Assembly: GCA_033439255.1 (NCBI GenBank)
Contig: CM065887.1
Location: 372,001-436,000, forward strand
Length of the DNA stretch: 64,000 nt
Reading direction: 5' to 3'
Source of the DNA: Hericium rajendrae
Lineage: Eukaryota > Basidiomycota > Agaricomycetes > Russulales > Hericiaceae
Shown piece by piece: positions 23,426-35,230 of the stretch (the stretch's first letter is position 1; every line of letters begins with the position of its first letter). The translations under genes and the position numbers were made by a program. The notes beneath the pieces were generated by a model, which searched no databases, had not been told where the DNA came from, and saw only the letters and a list, made by a program, of their open reading frames with translations.

Positions 23426-24271
23426 CGTGGAACGAGGGATAGATAACGTGTGGGAGATGATGGGATGGGACGAAGGAGAGTCCACTGTCAGAAGGCTACG
23501 ATTGGAAAGTACAAGGGGAAGGTTGTCCCACGTGACTGAGAGCTGCGTGTCTACCCGTTCTTTGCCCTGGTACGCGGCGCCCAGCTTTCAAAGGAAATAA
23601 GCTTGAACGACCGCCTGAAGTCGCTTGCGTGTTGGTGGAATGGGGTTGGACGGGATAGTAGGTGTTGTGAGGGAGAGCGCGAAATGATGTCAAGAAGGCG
23701 CCGAGGCGGAGAGAACAATGCGACAGTCCGGCGCTCAGGCTAACGAGCAGACGTCTTGACAGATCTCTCCGAGGATTCAACAGTCCCGGAGTATTTAAGT
23801 ACATAGTACATGGTGGCAATTGTGGTACCCTATTGTGAAAACAACAAAGCGAGAACATGAGCTATTCAGGTGGTCATGGCAAAGCGCGTCTAGTTCAAAA
23901 GCCAAACCACACACGGCTGGGTTGTCAAAGCTCTACAACAATTAGTATATTTCATTGTCGTCATAGCCCGCCCATAGAAAACATGAAGACCAGTCGCAAG
24001 ATACGTTCCCTAGTCTGACAGGGGCGAATAATTATCAGAACACAGATGAATATTATCCCAGGAGCCGATGCATCTGCTCATGAATTTCAGACTGACCGGT
24101 ACCGCTTGGCTTCCAGAAGAGCGGGCTAGGAAGGACAGTCCTGTCAGCCCACAACACCCTGTTCGTTATATAATACGCGTCGGTCAACGAGACTGTCTCT
24201 TCACGGCCTCCTTCCACCACACTACTACACCCACAAGCCTATCCCCGGTCCTTCGCCGCCCGCCGCCAACC
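23426..24271. promoter_or_regulatory. Divergent intergenic region with TATA box
   Basis: It separates the F-box gene (minus) from the secreted-protein gene (plus). A TTATATAATA motif near 24167 lies about 105 bases before the ATG at 24272 and is a good TATA candidate. No coding region is convincing here; the open frame upstream of 24272 lacks recognisable sequence. Confidence 0.5.
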
Positions 24272-24943
24272 ATGCTCCGCTACATCCTTATCCCCACCCT
24301 CATGGTCCTCAACCTGGGCATGTCCGCCAACGCCGCGCCCACCGCCTCCAGAGCCATGGCCGCCCGCCGCTCCCCAGTCATGCCGCACGAACCCGAGCTC
24401 CTCACCAATCTCCCGCGCGCCAACCTTCCCAGCCCGCCCGTCAACATGAAGGGCCTCCACCCGAACGTCCCGCGCGGCGTCCTTTCCAACTCGCCCGGGG
24501 GCGCCGACTCCGTCGCCGTCGTGCCCGCCAGCCTTGCAGGCCGCCAGACCCCCAACATCCCCATGGGTCCCAGCCCCGAGGCCGACGTCCCCGCGGGCCT
24601 CCGCAGCCGCCAGATGGAGAAGAACCACGACTGGTCCGGCCACCCACAGACCATCCCCGCGACGCAGCCCGACCCACTGCCCGCTCAGGCCGAGCCCGCG
24701 CCCTCGCCTGCGCCCGACCCCAAGCCCGTCGCCGCCCGCCAGCTGTCTAGGCTCGGTATGCTCAGCGGGGCCGGTGCACCAACCCATAACGCCCATGCCA
24801 GCCCCAACGCCGCCAACGGCAAGACCGCAGCCTCCAGCCCTTCAGGCCCTCTGATCAGCGGCATGGCCATTCCGAACGGAAATGGCGTTCCAGGGACCCA
24901 GGCTCTGCCCGTGCGCCTTCCTGTCCAGCCTCCCAAGGCGTAA
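24272..24943 (+). CDS. Small secreted proline/alanine-rich protein
   Basis: Single-exon, about 223 residues. It begins MLRYILIPTLMVLNLGMSAN, a signal peptide ending after AAP. The mature chain is low-complexity, rich in Pro, Ala and Asn/Gly, with no cysteines seen in the mature part and several dibasic sites (such as AARR) that could be cut by Kex2. I recognise no family. It could be a cell-wall or secreted structural protein, or a Kex2-processed repeat-type peptide precursor, but the repeats are too irregular to claim that. Base composition is C-rich at third positions, suggesting high expression. Confidence 0.65.
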   Translation: MLRYILIPTLMVLNLGMSANAAPTASRAMAARRSPVMPHEPELLTNLPRANLPSPPVNMKGLHPNVPRGVLSNSPGGADSVAVVPASLAGRQTPNIPMGPSPEADVPAGLRSRQMEKNHDWSGHPQTIPATQPDPLPAQAEPAPSPAPDPKPVAARQLSRLGMLSGAGAPTHNAHASPNAANGKTAASSPSGPLISGMAIPNGNGVPGTQALPVRLPVQPPKA

Positions 24944-25230
24944 AGCAAGGATGTGTCGAAGGATAGAGGTCTTGTTGGAAAGATGGGTCTGGATACATGT
25001 ATATTCTGTCATCTGGACTTGCACATATCTCCTAGAATCATTATTGTTTCGCTGCGTTACCGTCGATCACCACGTCTGAGACTCAATGCGATGCTGAATT
25101 CTGGGCTTTGAGCATGCAGGGAGAGGAATTCATCCTTAATCCGCGGATTCTCTGTATTTATACGATCAGAAACTACTAAAGTACAAAATCCGTACCGGAC
25201 AGAACAGCATAGATCAATGAGACGATAAGC
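24944..25230. other. Convergent 3' region
   Basis: Short interval between the stop codons of the secreted-protein gene and the BI-1 family gene. It should hold both 3' ends; nothing else is seen. Confidence 0.5.
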
Positions 25231-26515
25231 TTACGATTCCTGAGAATTGCTCAACAGACGAAGAATATTGAGGACTACGAGAAACGATATCAGTCACAGG
25301 GGTGGATATCGGATGATGAGTTGCTCACAGAGATTGATGAAGCTGAGCGTAGGAAAGCAACCGTCAGTATCAGTAGATCAACGTCAGAAACATCACATAC
25401 TCGAGGTAAAGGCTGATGGCGCCCAAGATGTACTCATCAGGCGACAGCCTGTTGTTAATCATGTACGTGTCGTAGACGACATAGCCGCTGAAGATCAGCG
25501 TGCCGCCGATAGCAAAGGCAAGGTCCATGCCGCTGCTGAACGGAAGGAAGATGCCCACGAAGCCAGTCATGACTGCGGAACGACATAAGCATGAATCAAA
25601 CCAAATTAAGAAGAGACCTAACTGAGCGCGATGAGGCCGCCAAACAGCCATGGGCCAAGTCCGGAGAAATCATACTGTAGTAGATAACGGTCAATCCAGC
25701 GTTGCATCACTGAGACATAGCGAACTCACTTTCGACTGCAGAGTGAATATTGTCAAGCCAAGGAACACACCCGTCGTGATCAGCAAAGCTTGCAGCACGA
25801 TCACATTGTCGTAAAATGCGGTCACAACGCCAAGAGTGAACGCTTCGAACAGTGTAAAGACACTCAGGAGGCCAATGTTGAGCGGGTGGCTGTGTCGTTT
25901 CCAGAACAGGAGGCCCAGGACGATGAAGGTTCCGAAGAGAGGGACATAAAACGACCAGAGGCTGCATGACGGAGCTCCTAGTCAGAGATATACGAGGTTG
26001 TTAGAAGGGAAAGTACGCACTGCATCTGGACCCAGAAAACAGCCGCCTTGTTTTGCTGCAAGACACCGCCCACGATGGTTGTGGCGAGCTAACGATATAA
26101 GTGAGTCCGCAGGACAGTTTCAATTCTGGCAAAGAAGCCTACAATCTGGCAGACTAGAATCGTAAAACATGGGTCAGGATGACTGAATGCCTCCTATCAA
26201 ATAGAAACTCACAGAGGATGGTGTAAACCTTCCTAACGAAGGCATTTCTGATCTCAGGAGCGCTCTCGGCGACCGTGACACCGTACTAGAGACGTCAAAG
26301 TAAGATCCACTGGGCGAACTGATGAAAATGTGGTGACGCACCTTAAAGTCATCAGGAAGCTCGCCGGGCATCGGCTGGTCGTAGACATGGCTCGAACTCG
26401 ACCCAGGGCGCCTCGGGCTGCCCAGCAGTGGCTCCTCGGCCTCGTCGTGTGCGTGGTGTTTGGAAGGTGCTGGTGCGGCACCGTAAGATGGAGGTGGGAC
26501 AGGATACTGGCTCAT
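25231..26515 (-). CDS. Bax inhibitor-1 / LFG (TMBIM) family membrane protein
   Basis: Multi-pass ER/Golgi-type membrane protein; the family controls calcium leak and protects against death signals (yeast Bxi1/Ybh3). It starts [15 protein letters not shown], a proline-rich cytosolic head as in lifeguard/GRINA proteins. After LPDDFK and an intron it continues with [20 protein letters not shown], the entry to the transmembrane domain. Later exons give [30 protein letters not shown] and [20 protein letters not shown], the signature end of the family. Two last introns lead to [18 protein letters not shown] and the TAA at 25231. The order and spacing of segments are standard. Confidence 0.88.
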
Positions 26516-26843
26516 GGTGAAGGAGAGACGTGAAGTACAAGGGCAAGATGGTGGTAAGCTCTTGTGGCTAAGATGCGAGACGCGGAGGCGATGAGCATGA
26601 CGTCCAATCATTTCCCACGGTCATTCCCGAACGGATTCCGGGACCGGTCCGCAGCGGCCGAGACAGACCTCGGTAACGTCAATCCGTACACTCGACTGCA
26701 GAAGATTCTGAAGAATGGTTGCGATCTCTAGTAAGAAGTCCTTGCAACAATCCCAATGGATAGAAATCTCTCTAGCGTTTAATTTTACGACTGTCGTAGG
26801 ATTCCACGACACCAAATTACAGTACTTTGGCTGATACGGAGCC

Positions 26844-28796
26844 TCAGGGCAGATTATTTTCTTCTGCAACCTGCTCTATCGCCTCCGATAAGCTGCGTTG
26901 TGAGCCCTCCTCGTCCCCTTCCGTAGGACTGCGGAACTTCTGAAAATACTTCTGACGGAAGTGACGGTGCGCCGGGACGTGCGCTCCGTCCACATCGTCC
27001 GAAGGCGCGGCAACAGTGTCAAACGCTGGAGGCGGATAATCTTGCGATGTTGTCTTACGTATCGTCACCAACTGCGCGAACAAATCAATGCCATCAGTAT
27101 GTGCAAAGAAATCAAGCAGCGGATCCGTACTCGTCGTCCCCAGACACCGAAGTCTTGTAGCGAATTTGCAACGAGTTCCATGCCTTCACACATCATCGTC
27201 TGAATATCGACTTCTTGATATTCGTCGGTGACGGTCGGCAGGAAAAAGACTAGGCGTCCACCTGGTCTCAACAGATATCGTGCCAGGAGTACGAGGTCGG
27301 TGGCAAGTGCGGATAGTTCATACGGTTTCATAGGGGGAATATATGGCTGATCATCCCTGTATGAAGAGCGGGCGGCTCATTAAATGCAGTTATTAAAAAC
27401 AACATTCGGGACAACTCACGGACGCGGTGTTGATGGAGCCGATAATGGCCTCCTCAGAGATCGTGGCGTCTCTCTTCGACCGAGCCGTTTGGCGCCTGCT
27501 CGGACACCATCTATTTCCGCAGCCCGTCATTAACGTCACTAGGTACGAAACAGACACAGTACCACTCACAAGGTGGGTCGGTAATAATGGCATCCAGGAA
27601 ACCGCCGCATCTCCAGGGATGGTGCGTGACATCGAACGTGCCCAGATCGAGGATTCGTTCAGCGACGCCATACTGCGCAGCAGCGCGCATAATTCCGGGT
27701 TGATTTTCTGACAAGCTGAGTTCAACAGACAGCAAAGCTATGCCGGTTCTTCGATTTCACATACCTTTACCGCGCATCTGCCGCCCGTCAATATCGGAGC
27801 CAAAAACGAACGCGCCAAAATGTGCAGTCGTCTAGAAGAACGTTAGTACTATGTCGATCGGACATGCTTGACACGCACGTAAGCCATGCTCCCAGTTCCG
27901 ATGAAGGGATCATAGACAACCTTTCCCGGAGATGCCTATGGAAGATTCAGCTGTGTCTGATGGTGCAGAAACGATGAAAGCTCACCAGTGCCTGATTAGC
28001 CATCAGTAACGATATCTCAGCCTCCATGCTCGTATTTCCATAATATGCCCGTTTCTTCACGTCGAATTTTTGGACAAGGGATCTCGCACTGCCATCTTCG
28101 ATCTGCGCTGCAGTTCAGTCTGAGGCAGGTCAGGAAGCGACAAGAGAAAGACAGCCGCTGCAGTCTGGACGTACCAACCTGCCAAAGAACACCTCTCTGA
28201 AATTGCCATCTCCCTCGTGTTTATGACGCATCGTCCCTTGCTTATCATAATCTGTGCGCATCAGAGTTGGGGTACAGCGGATGGGAGAAGGAGCTCACAT
28301 TCTTCGAAGCATCCCATGATGAGTTCTGGGTTCTTCATGTCGATCTTGCCCCGGAAGTCCATATACGAGAAGCTCTCAACGACGTCCTTCTGTCTCCGCT
28401 GCGGGATCGACTGGTTAAATCCTGCTACGAAGAACTTGAACGATGTGTCCGCCGCATATTTATTCCATCTTGCATGCAGGGCGCGATTCTTCTCGTGCAG
28501 TTCCTCGTAACTGGTCGCACTCGCGTAGAACTCGTACACATGTCTAACGCACTCACCATCGTCAATGGCAGCTTACGCACACAAAGAGGCGTAACGCACT
28601 TGACCAGAATACAGCGCCGGGCCAATGTTCGTGCGTGTTCCTCCTTCTCGAGTCCAAGAACGGCAAACGGCCGCTTAACGTCAACATCCTCCGGGATCTC
28701 GATGGGGAATTGATGGAGCTCCGCTATTGAGCGCAGCTCTGGTATCCGGAAATCCTCGTGCGCTTGAGCGAAAATGAAAAGGTATTGGTCCAACAT
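26844..28796 (-). CDS. TRM11: tRNA (guanine-N2)-methyltransferase catalytic subunit Trm11
   Basis: Forms N2-methylguanosine-10 in tRNA, working with Trm112. The start MLDQYLFIFAQAHEDFRIPE matches the family's N-terminus (THUMP-related region). Downstream are ASPGKVVYDPFIGTGSMA (SAM-binding motif I), GSDIDGRQMRG, and the catalytic DPPY motif, which is created by splicing: IITDPP ends one exon and YGVRAGAKR begins the next. The C-terminus carries LLRPGGRLVFFLPTVTDEYQ and ends VAEENNLP at the TAA (26844). It has several small introns and is divergent from the SWIM gene. Confidence 0.88.
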
Positions 28797-29100
28797 CGTC
28801 GCTGTTGCGTCTACAAAAGAAGAAAAAGGTCAGAAAATGGAGAGAGCGCAAATCTCCGGGAGATCTGAATTTGAAATTACTCCGGTCTTCCGGGGGCGTT
28901 GTTTGGCAAGACCTTTAGAAATAAACAACCACCCACAACTCTACAACGTCATCACGCTTGGTTCTCCTCACAACGAGTACTTGTGCGAGTGGGTCGCCGT
29001 GGACCGTCATCGAGCGGTATGGATGTGATCTTCCTTTATAAAAATGAAGTGCTGAAGACGTCGATAGGCATCTCTCATCATCTGCTCACAAGATGCAAGC
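28797..29100. promoter_or_regulatory. Shared divergent promoter (TRM11 / SWIM protein gene)
   Basis: 304 bases separate the two start codons. A TATAAAAA motif near 29037 is well placed for the SWIM-protein gene on the plus strand (about 57 bases before its ATG). No such box is obvious for TRM11. Confidence 0.5.
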
Positions 29101-29715
29101 ATGTCACGAATCGAGATGTATCGTCTTCTGAATGCCGTGATAGCAGCCATTGAACCCGGACCATGTAAGCGCATCTGCATGCTCCTTCATGAAGCGGTCC
29201 GTTAATGCAGCACACTTTCTGTTCAGTGACTGATGATGATATCGAGAAGCTGAGCTTCTTTGTCCCCAATAAGCTCCTTGTTGGCGCATTGGACCTCATT
29301 GATAGAGAATGCGGTATGTCCTCTTCGTCAAGCAAGGAGAAGATGTGACTCATCTTTGGTCCTTTCTCTGTACTAGTGATAAAGTATAAGACACCCTGGG
29401 GTCGATTTCATTTCCAAGTTCTGGGATCCATGGGGACGTACACCGTCTTCCCCACCCTTCCGCATGCTCCAGCATTGCCCTGTTTCTGCAGTTGTCCAGC
29501 TTTTGCATTCTCTGTGATGATTTCGCACTCTGTTTTGATGGTGCGCGTCATTTTTCTTGTCTGATTCATCTTTTCGTGCGGCTCAACCACTTTTCCTGCA
29601 GTGCAAACACGTATTGGCTGCTCGCATTGCAGAAAGGCTCGGACAATGTATCGAACGAACACCTTCAGAAGACGACTTTGCATCGCTCCTGTTTCGTCAA
29701 CAATCAAATATGTAG
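29101..29715 (+). CDS. SWS1: SWIM-domain protein, Sws1/ZSWIM7-like (Shu complex subunit)
   Basis: Small gene of four exons, about 145 residues, easy to miss because each exon is short. Exon 1 is MSRIEMYRLLNAVIAAIEP; exon 2 (from 29227) reads LTDDDIEKLSFFVPNKLLVG then ALDLIDRE. Exon 3 has KTPWGRFHFQVLGSMGTYTV and the SWIM cysteines in CFCSCPAFAFSV; exon 4 completes the zinc site with MCKHVLAARIAERLGQ. The CxC...CKH arrangement, the ALDLIDR segment and the CSCPAFAFSV block closely recall human ZSWIM7 and fission yeast Sws1. In those organisms the protein partners Rad51 paralogues in Shu-type complexes and promotes recombination repair. Confidence 0.85.
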
Positions 29716-29880
29716 CTCTACTGATATTTAACGACTCCGTACGGAGACTACAATGTAGACTAAGCGCAGGAATACCTGAAGCATTAAATTACGTTCTAGA
29801 GGGCAGCTACAACACGCCGTCATGGGTGGATATCATGGCTGTAAGGCCGAATGCATGATGGTCCAAAATGCTAACCATCT

Positions 29881-32756
29881 CTATTCCCCGTAGAAATCGG
29901 CCGCCTTGACGCTGCGACCGCCCGCCTTCTCCTCACTAGTGTCCCTGCTCTCCTGGCCACCCTCCACCTGCATGCGCGAGATCCTCCAGTCTAACACGTC
30001 GGCATACTCGCGGAGGGACTTGACCAGCTCGCGAAGATCAGTGCGGGAGGATATGATGTTGTCCGCGGCGTCTTTGCGGTACATCGGGCTCTCGCCATCT
30101 TCGTCCTCATCGGAGTCCGAGACGGGAGAGAGCTCAGACGACTCGTCTTCCTCTGACTCGTCACCTGATACGTCCGTCAAAGGTGACGATGACGCAGTAC
30201 CATCCAGCATGTCAACATCGGTGTCGTTGGCCATGGAGCTGCTGACTGCCCTTGAGACAGTTCCCTCCTTGGTGCTGCCGAGGGAGACCGATCTCTGCTC
30301 AGCACCAATGTCTGGCTTAGACTTTTCGTGCTTGGCCTTGTCAATGATGCCGTTCTTCCTCGCGATCCACTCAGCAATCTTCCGTACTTCTTCAGGCTGC
30401 CAGAAACCCCACCACCGCAGGGCCTTCGGGTCCTCCTCCTCCTCCTCCTCCTCCTCATTTCCATCTTCAGCGGCGGCCTTCTGTTTGCCCTTCCCCTTGT
30501 CCTGCTTGGTCTCTGGCTCGGGTTCGGGTAGCCGGCCGTACACCGCGACGAACCAGCTCCACTTCCTCAGGGCCTTCCGCTCTTCGTCGCTGATCACGGC
30601 GCGTCCTCGCGCCTTGCCACCCTTCTTCTTGTCTCCAAGCAGAAGCGCGAAAGCCGCCTCCCTCTCTGCCATGCTTGGAGTCAGCGCGAAATACTGGCGT
30701 CCCTCGTGATCGCGTCCCAGCGGCACGAACCGCGGGGCGTCGGCCTGCGCGATTACGCGCAGCGCCTGGTCGAGTGCGAAGAGGATCTGCTTGTGCTCGC
30801 TGCGCTGCTCCTTAGTCTGAAAATACGGATAATCCGATCAGTCGAACTGCCATCAATGGAATGAAGTGGAACGTACCGGATGTCCTGCCTTCCGCACAAC
30901 ATCCCATCGCTCCTTCTCTTCCTTCTCCCGCTCCCGCTGCTCCCTGGTAATCTCCTTTGCATCCTTCACCCCAGCGTCTATCTCCTCTCTTATAGGCTGC
31001 GCCGTCATGGCAAGTTCTACCAGGGCTTCTACTACAGGCAAGAGCTGCGCGGCGCTTGCAACAGTGATACCCGTGCCATGCAGCTGGCCGCTCCGTGTCG
31101 TATGCACTGTCGCCGACGCCAAAGGTGGAAGTGGATCAGGAAACGTAAGATCGGATCCCTTGTCCTTAGAAGTCGCAAGGGATGCTCGCATGGAAGCCAA
31201 ACCTCCCCAGATGCGGTTGAGGTTAGCTCCGGCACTCCTGATATCCTTAACGGCGGCCTTGACGATCTTGCGTCCCTCAGGCCCAACGTGAGTGCTGTCA
31301 GCCAAGATGTTCAAGAGACCCACTACGACGCCCTTCATCGATTGCTCGCTGATCCAGCCCAAGACTACGCCAATATCGTCATCTTCGTCCTCGTCGTATC
31401 CGGCACGCGCCGGGCTTCCTCCTATTTCTTCAAGCTCGTCCGCGGCCGTTCGAGAAATGTCGAGGCTGGAAGCGAAGCGCACGATGAATTCGCGGACGGC
31501 AATGCGGGACAAAGCGTGCTCGAGCGTGAATTCCTGGGGGACGGGCAGACGTGTCCAGACAGGCCGAGGAAATGGCTTTGGCTTGCGAACGTAGACCCGC
31601 TTGGGCTTTTCCACAGGCTCCACTACCGCGGCGAGTTTGGATGGCTCTCCGGCCTTCTGAGCGGCAGAAGGCGGTGCCGCGGGAGCTTTAATTTTTGGAG
31701 CTTTGGGTGCCCTGGGCTTCTTGGGCTGTTTCTCTACTTGCTTACCCTTACCGGGCAGAATACCCTAGATGCCCGCAAATAAATGAATAAATGGTGTTGA
31801 GGGGACGGATAGCACCTTACCGTCATTTTCTTGTCTTCAGCCAGCATGCTGGCAACAGACACGCCGCCCGCCCTCTTCGCGGCGATGGTCAGGTTTCTGC
31901 AGAAGATGATGAAGTCAGAGATGACGTTAAACGTATGGTCAATGATGCTCACCCTGTTGGCTCCAACCCCTGCGCTTTGCGACAGGCGCGGCAATTGCAG
32001 TCGCCCTTACATCTGGGGCACCTTATCATGAAATACCGTCAATAAGAACTGAACTGAACAGACTTGCAATGTACGACTTACTTGAACAGATACAAGCCTT
32101 TGACATGGTTGGCAGCGTCTTTAGACTTGTAGTCGACGCCCCTCTCCTTGATGGCATCCACGTTTTCTCCATAACGATTCTTGAGACACTGTCTGCAGTA
32201 TTTCTGCTTGCATCGAGACAAATGTGCCTCGCCAGGCTTGAACGTGCAATGGAGACCATCTGCAATGATAAATATACCTCAGTCACGAGAGAAAATTTTG
32301 AGAGAGGAGACTAGGTTTACCAGTAGCATCCCGCTTCTTCGCGCACTGATGACAGTAAAAGAAACCATTCGGAAACTCCTCGTTCGCATTCGGTAGCTTC
32401 TCGCTCACAATGATGTCGGCGTCTTCCTCGGGAACCTTCTGTTTTTTGACGTTGCCGTTGACGCCAGCCATGTTCTCGTGTCCGACGTCGCGCTCGGAAC
32501 GCTTGCGCTTGACTTTCGCTTTCGCTGACGCGTTCGCACTGGGCATGGTGTCCTCGTTGTGCGCACGAAGGGGTGCAGTCTCCTTGCGCTTGTCGTGTGG
32601 TTGCACGTGGGGGTCAGATGAATGGCGCGACGACGACTGGGGAGTAGCGTCACTGCGATAAGAAGATGGGGGAATTTCGACGTAGACAGTGCGACGCGCG
32701 GAGGCAGATATAGGGCGGCCAGAGCTGCGGCTAGAGGTGTGCGCACGTGTGGACAT
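29881..32756 (-). CDS. Nuclear chromatin-type protein with zf-4CXXC_R1 zinc finger and DDT/WHIM-like region
   Basis: After a disordered basic N-terminus (start MSTRAHTSSRSSGR) come CHQCAKKR, then LHCTFKPGEAHLSRCKQKYC and RQCLKNRYGENVDAI, and in the next exon CPRCKGDCNCRACRK. Together these form a zf-4CXXC_R1 domain, as in CDCA7/monoamine-oxidase repressor R1 proteins. The middle has a DDT-like helical stretch (EHALSRIAVREFIVRFASSL). The C-terminal part holds PLGRDHEGRQYFALTPS, which resembles a WHIM motif of ISWI-type remodeller partners. It ends in acidic Glu-runs (encoded by CTC repeats near 30440) and AADFYGE before TAG. It is likely a chromatin factor; the partner is unknown. Confidence 0.75.
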
Positions 32757-33034
32757 CTGTGTCCTCTATTGTCCTGTTCTATTGTTCGCTTTGAGCAGAT
32801 ATTGTCGGTTATAGTGATTGTGGTGGTTGTGGACGAACTTGCGACGAAATTCGACGCGCTTTGTTGAAACTGACGCATTAGAGCACGATCACGTGATAAT
32901 TTTACGTCATGCCACGGGTTTTCCCGATACGGCAAGTCCGGCAGAAAAGTTTCGAGCTCGCTCAGCCAGCGGTGGCGTGCCTTCTGCCACGCTAACGTCC
33001 ACGTCGACCACCTCATCTCTCCCCATTCACGACC
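32757..33034. promoter_or_regulatory. Divergent promoter (zf-4CXXC_R1 gene / TIM17)
   Basis: 278 bases between opposing start codons. No clear TATA box; inferred shared promoter. Confidence 0.45.
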
Positions 33035-33871
33035 ATGGCCCACGCTGATCACACTCGGGATCCCTGGTATGCGACTTCTTATACTATTGTATGTCTTTGT
33101 TAACCGACTATCTCCTAGTCCATGGGTCATTCTCAATGACTTTGGTGGTGCATTCGCCATGGGTGCTGTAGGTGGTGGTATCTGGCATGGGATCAAGGGT
33201 GCCCGTAATTCACCAAGGGTATGTGTCTTCAGCAACCACGCAGGTCAACATCCACACAGGCCATTTATTCAATGCTTTTCATCTGATGACAGGGCGAACG
33301 TCTGATTGGTGCGGTGTCCACAATCAAAGCGCGTGCTCCTGTAACGGGAGGCAATTTCGGCGTGTGGGGTGGGATGTTTTCATCATTCGATTGTGCTGTG
33401 AAGGGGTGGAGACAGAAGGAGGACGCGTGGAACGCGATCATCTCTGGTTTCATGACAGGTGGATGTCTCGCTGCTAGGAGTGAGTATTTCTTGTCCACAA
33501 CTGCAACTTCCATTCTTCGGCATCATGCTCGCCTTCTCTTTTGCCGTGGTGCGGCGATCTTGCAGCGACCATTGTCCACTCCGTGGCAACGTTGCTCTCA
33601 TCACGTTTCTTGTCTGGGATGCTTATTCACTGACAATCTTCCCCTAGGCGGACCTCGAGCTGCCTTCGGCTCTGCTGTCGCGTGTGGTATCCTTCTTGGT
33701 GTCTTCGAAGGTGTCGGTGTGCTCCTGAGCCGGGTGTTTTCGGAAGGTACTCGACCACAATTACCACAATGTGAGCTCGTAATTATCTTTCACTTTTCCT
33801 GTTTGCTAATTGCGTCACCATCTGCAGTACCTGAGAACATGGCATCTCAAACTGCCGTCCCATCACATTAG
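33035..33871 (+). CDS. TIM17: Tim17, mitochondrial inner-membrane translocase subunit
   Basis: Core component of the TIM23 presequence translocase. It starts [20 protein letters not shown] (with an intron inside the CPW codons), then [59 protein letters not shown], and [11 protein letters not shown]. These are the diagnostic Tim17 blocks, with glycine-rich transmembrane helices. Four short introns are inferred. The C-terminal tail ([14 protein letters not shown]) is short. The length, about 165 residues, fits the family. Confidence 0.92.
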
Positions 33872-35230
33872 CATTTCTTGCTTCGCTCTCCTTCTAATGG
33901 CAGTGTCACTCTGCTTGCTTGGCCATCATAGAAGTGTACCATCATCGACGCTGCGGGCCTGGCAGCATTGGAAGTACCCATACACCATACTCAAGACAGT
34001 CTTGTCTTTGGGCGCGTCTACCACATAATTCTAGTACTGTATATATCCCATCTTATCTCCGGCTGCGGCTTGCGGCGTCTGCTCCTTTGGACCGGCCTTG
34101 CATTTTCGATCTTTTCAAGCTGTTGATGTGCACTTTATCACCGCAGATCGTATGCGTGGGTTTGGGTGGTTATCTCCGACCATGATATGTACGAAGATGT
34201 GCGTGAAACATGACTGCATGCTCCGACTCCCGTTTGAGAAACCAGTTCAGACATAGCCCGGTGCCTGTTGGCTATCGAAATCACATACCGAGGTTCCTGA
34301 CGCTGATGCCGACCCTTCGGCATACGTTGTCCGCATCTTCAATGCTAACTCGGCATGTACAGGAATGCGGTTCCGTTGTCATAGTAAAGATCTTAACACA
34401 GAACGACTATCTCTTAGGTGAGGTCTGCTCGGAGACTAAGTAAAGATCTCTGTTGCAAGGGTTTTTTTTTTCTTGCGCGCGAACGCGACATCAAGTATCT
34501 TTTCATCGACACCGAATCACTTCGTTGTCAACTGCACTACTACAAGATGAACAAACTTTGTTTGTAAGCTCCTGTATTCTGATTTGATTGCGGTATTTCT
34601 TGATCATAGGCTGTCTTTGTCGCATACTTTTTGACAGGATTCCGATGCGCTCACCTGGGAAGGCATGTGGACGATCGAGCTGCAATAGAGTCCTGTATGA
34701 TGCCTGCAGGCCAACTGCAGGCGAAGGCGCTGGCGGACTTCGACTTCGATACCAGGGGTGGTCTCCGGATGAATTGCGCTGTCTTTAGACACGGCAAGAC
34801 CATCGACCGGGTGCCGGCGTTTGGACACAGGTAAGATCTAATATGACTGCTGGATTGGCCATGATCGAGCTCAACGAGGCGAACTGCATGAACTGCCCAT
34901 GTAGAGCACCAGCATTCGACGGCGATGAGCGTTGGGTGAGCCTGGAGTGACGGCGACTGCTGTATCCTTTCCGAACCATCAACACTGTGATGCTGTCATT
35001 GAGCGATCGCCGATGTGAAGTTGATGCTTTTGATGTAGGCCTGCAGTTGACAAAAGGTCCCGAGCAGCGAAGCGCTGTTCTCTCGGAATGCGCGCGGAAT
35101 GAATCAGAATATCACATATCCCCTCTGCCTGCCCTTCTCCCCTTGCTATAAGTAACTCCAATGCTTCGCGTTCATCCTCTCTCACCATCATATCTCCACC
35201 CTTTAACAACCGCCAAGCACAAGTCAAGGT
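33872..35230. other. 1.36-kb intergenic region, no confident gene
   Basis: No frame here resembles a known protein. A short two-exon reading near 34549-34790 is possible but unsupported and low in coding character. A TATAAGTA box near 35147, about 84 bases before the next ATG, is a likely promoter element for the WD40/MLKL-like gene. Confidence 0.5.

Noticed and set aside
34549-34834. Two-exon mini-gene near 34.6 kb
   Set aside because: A plausible intron exists but the resulting ~55-residue product is low in coding character and matches no family.
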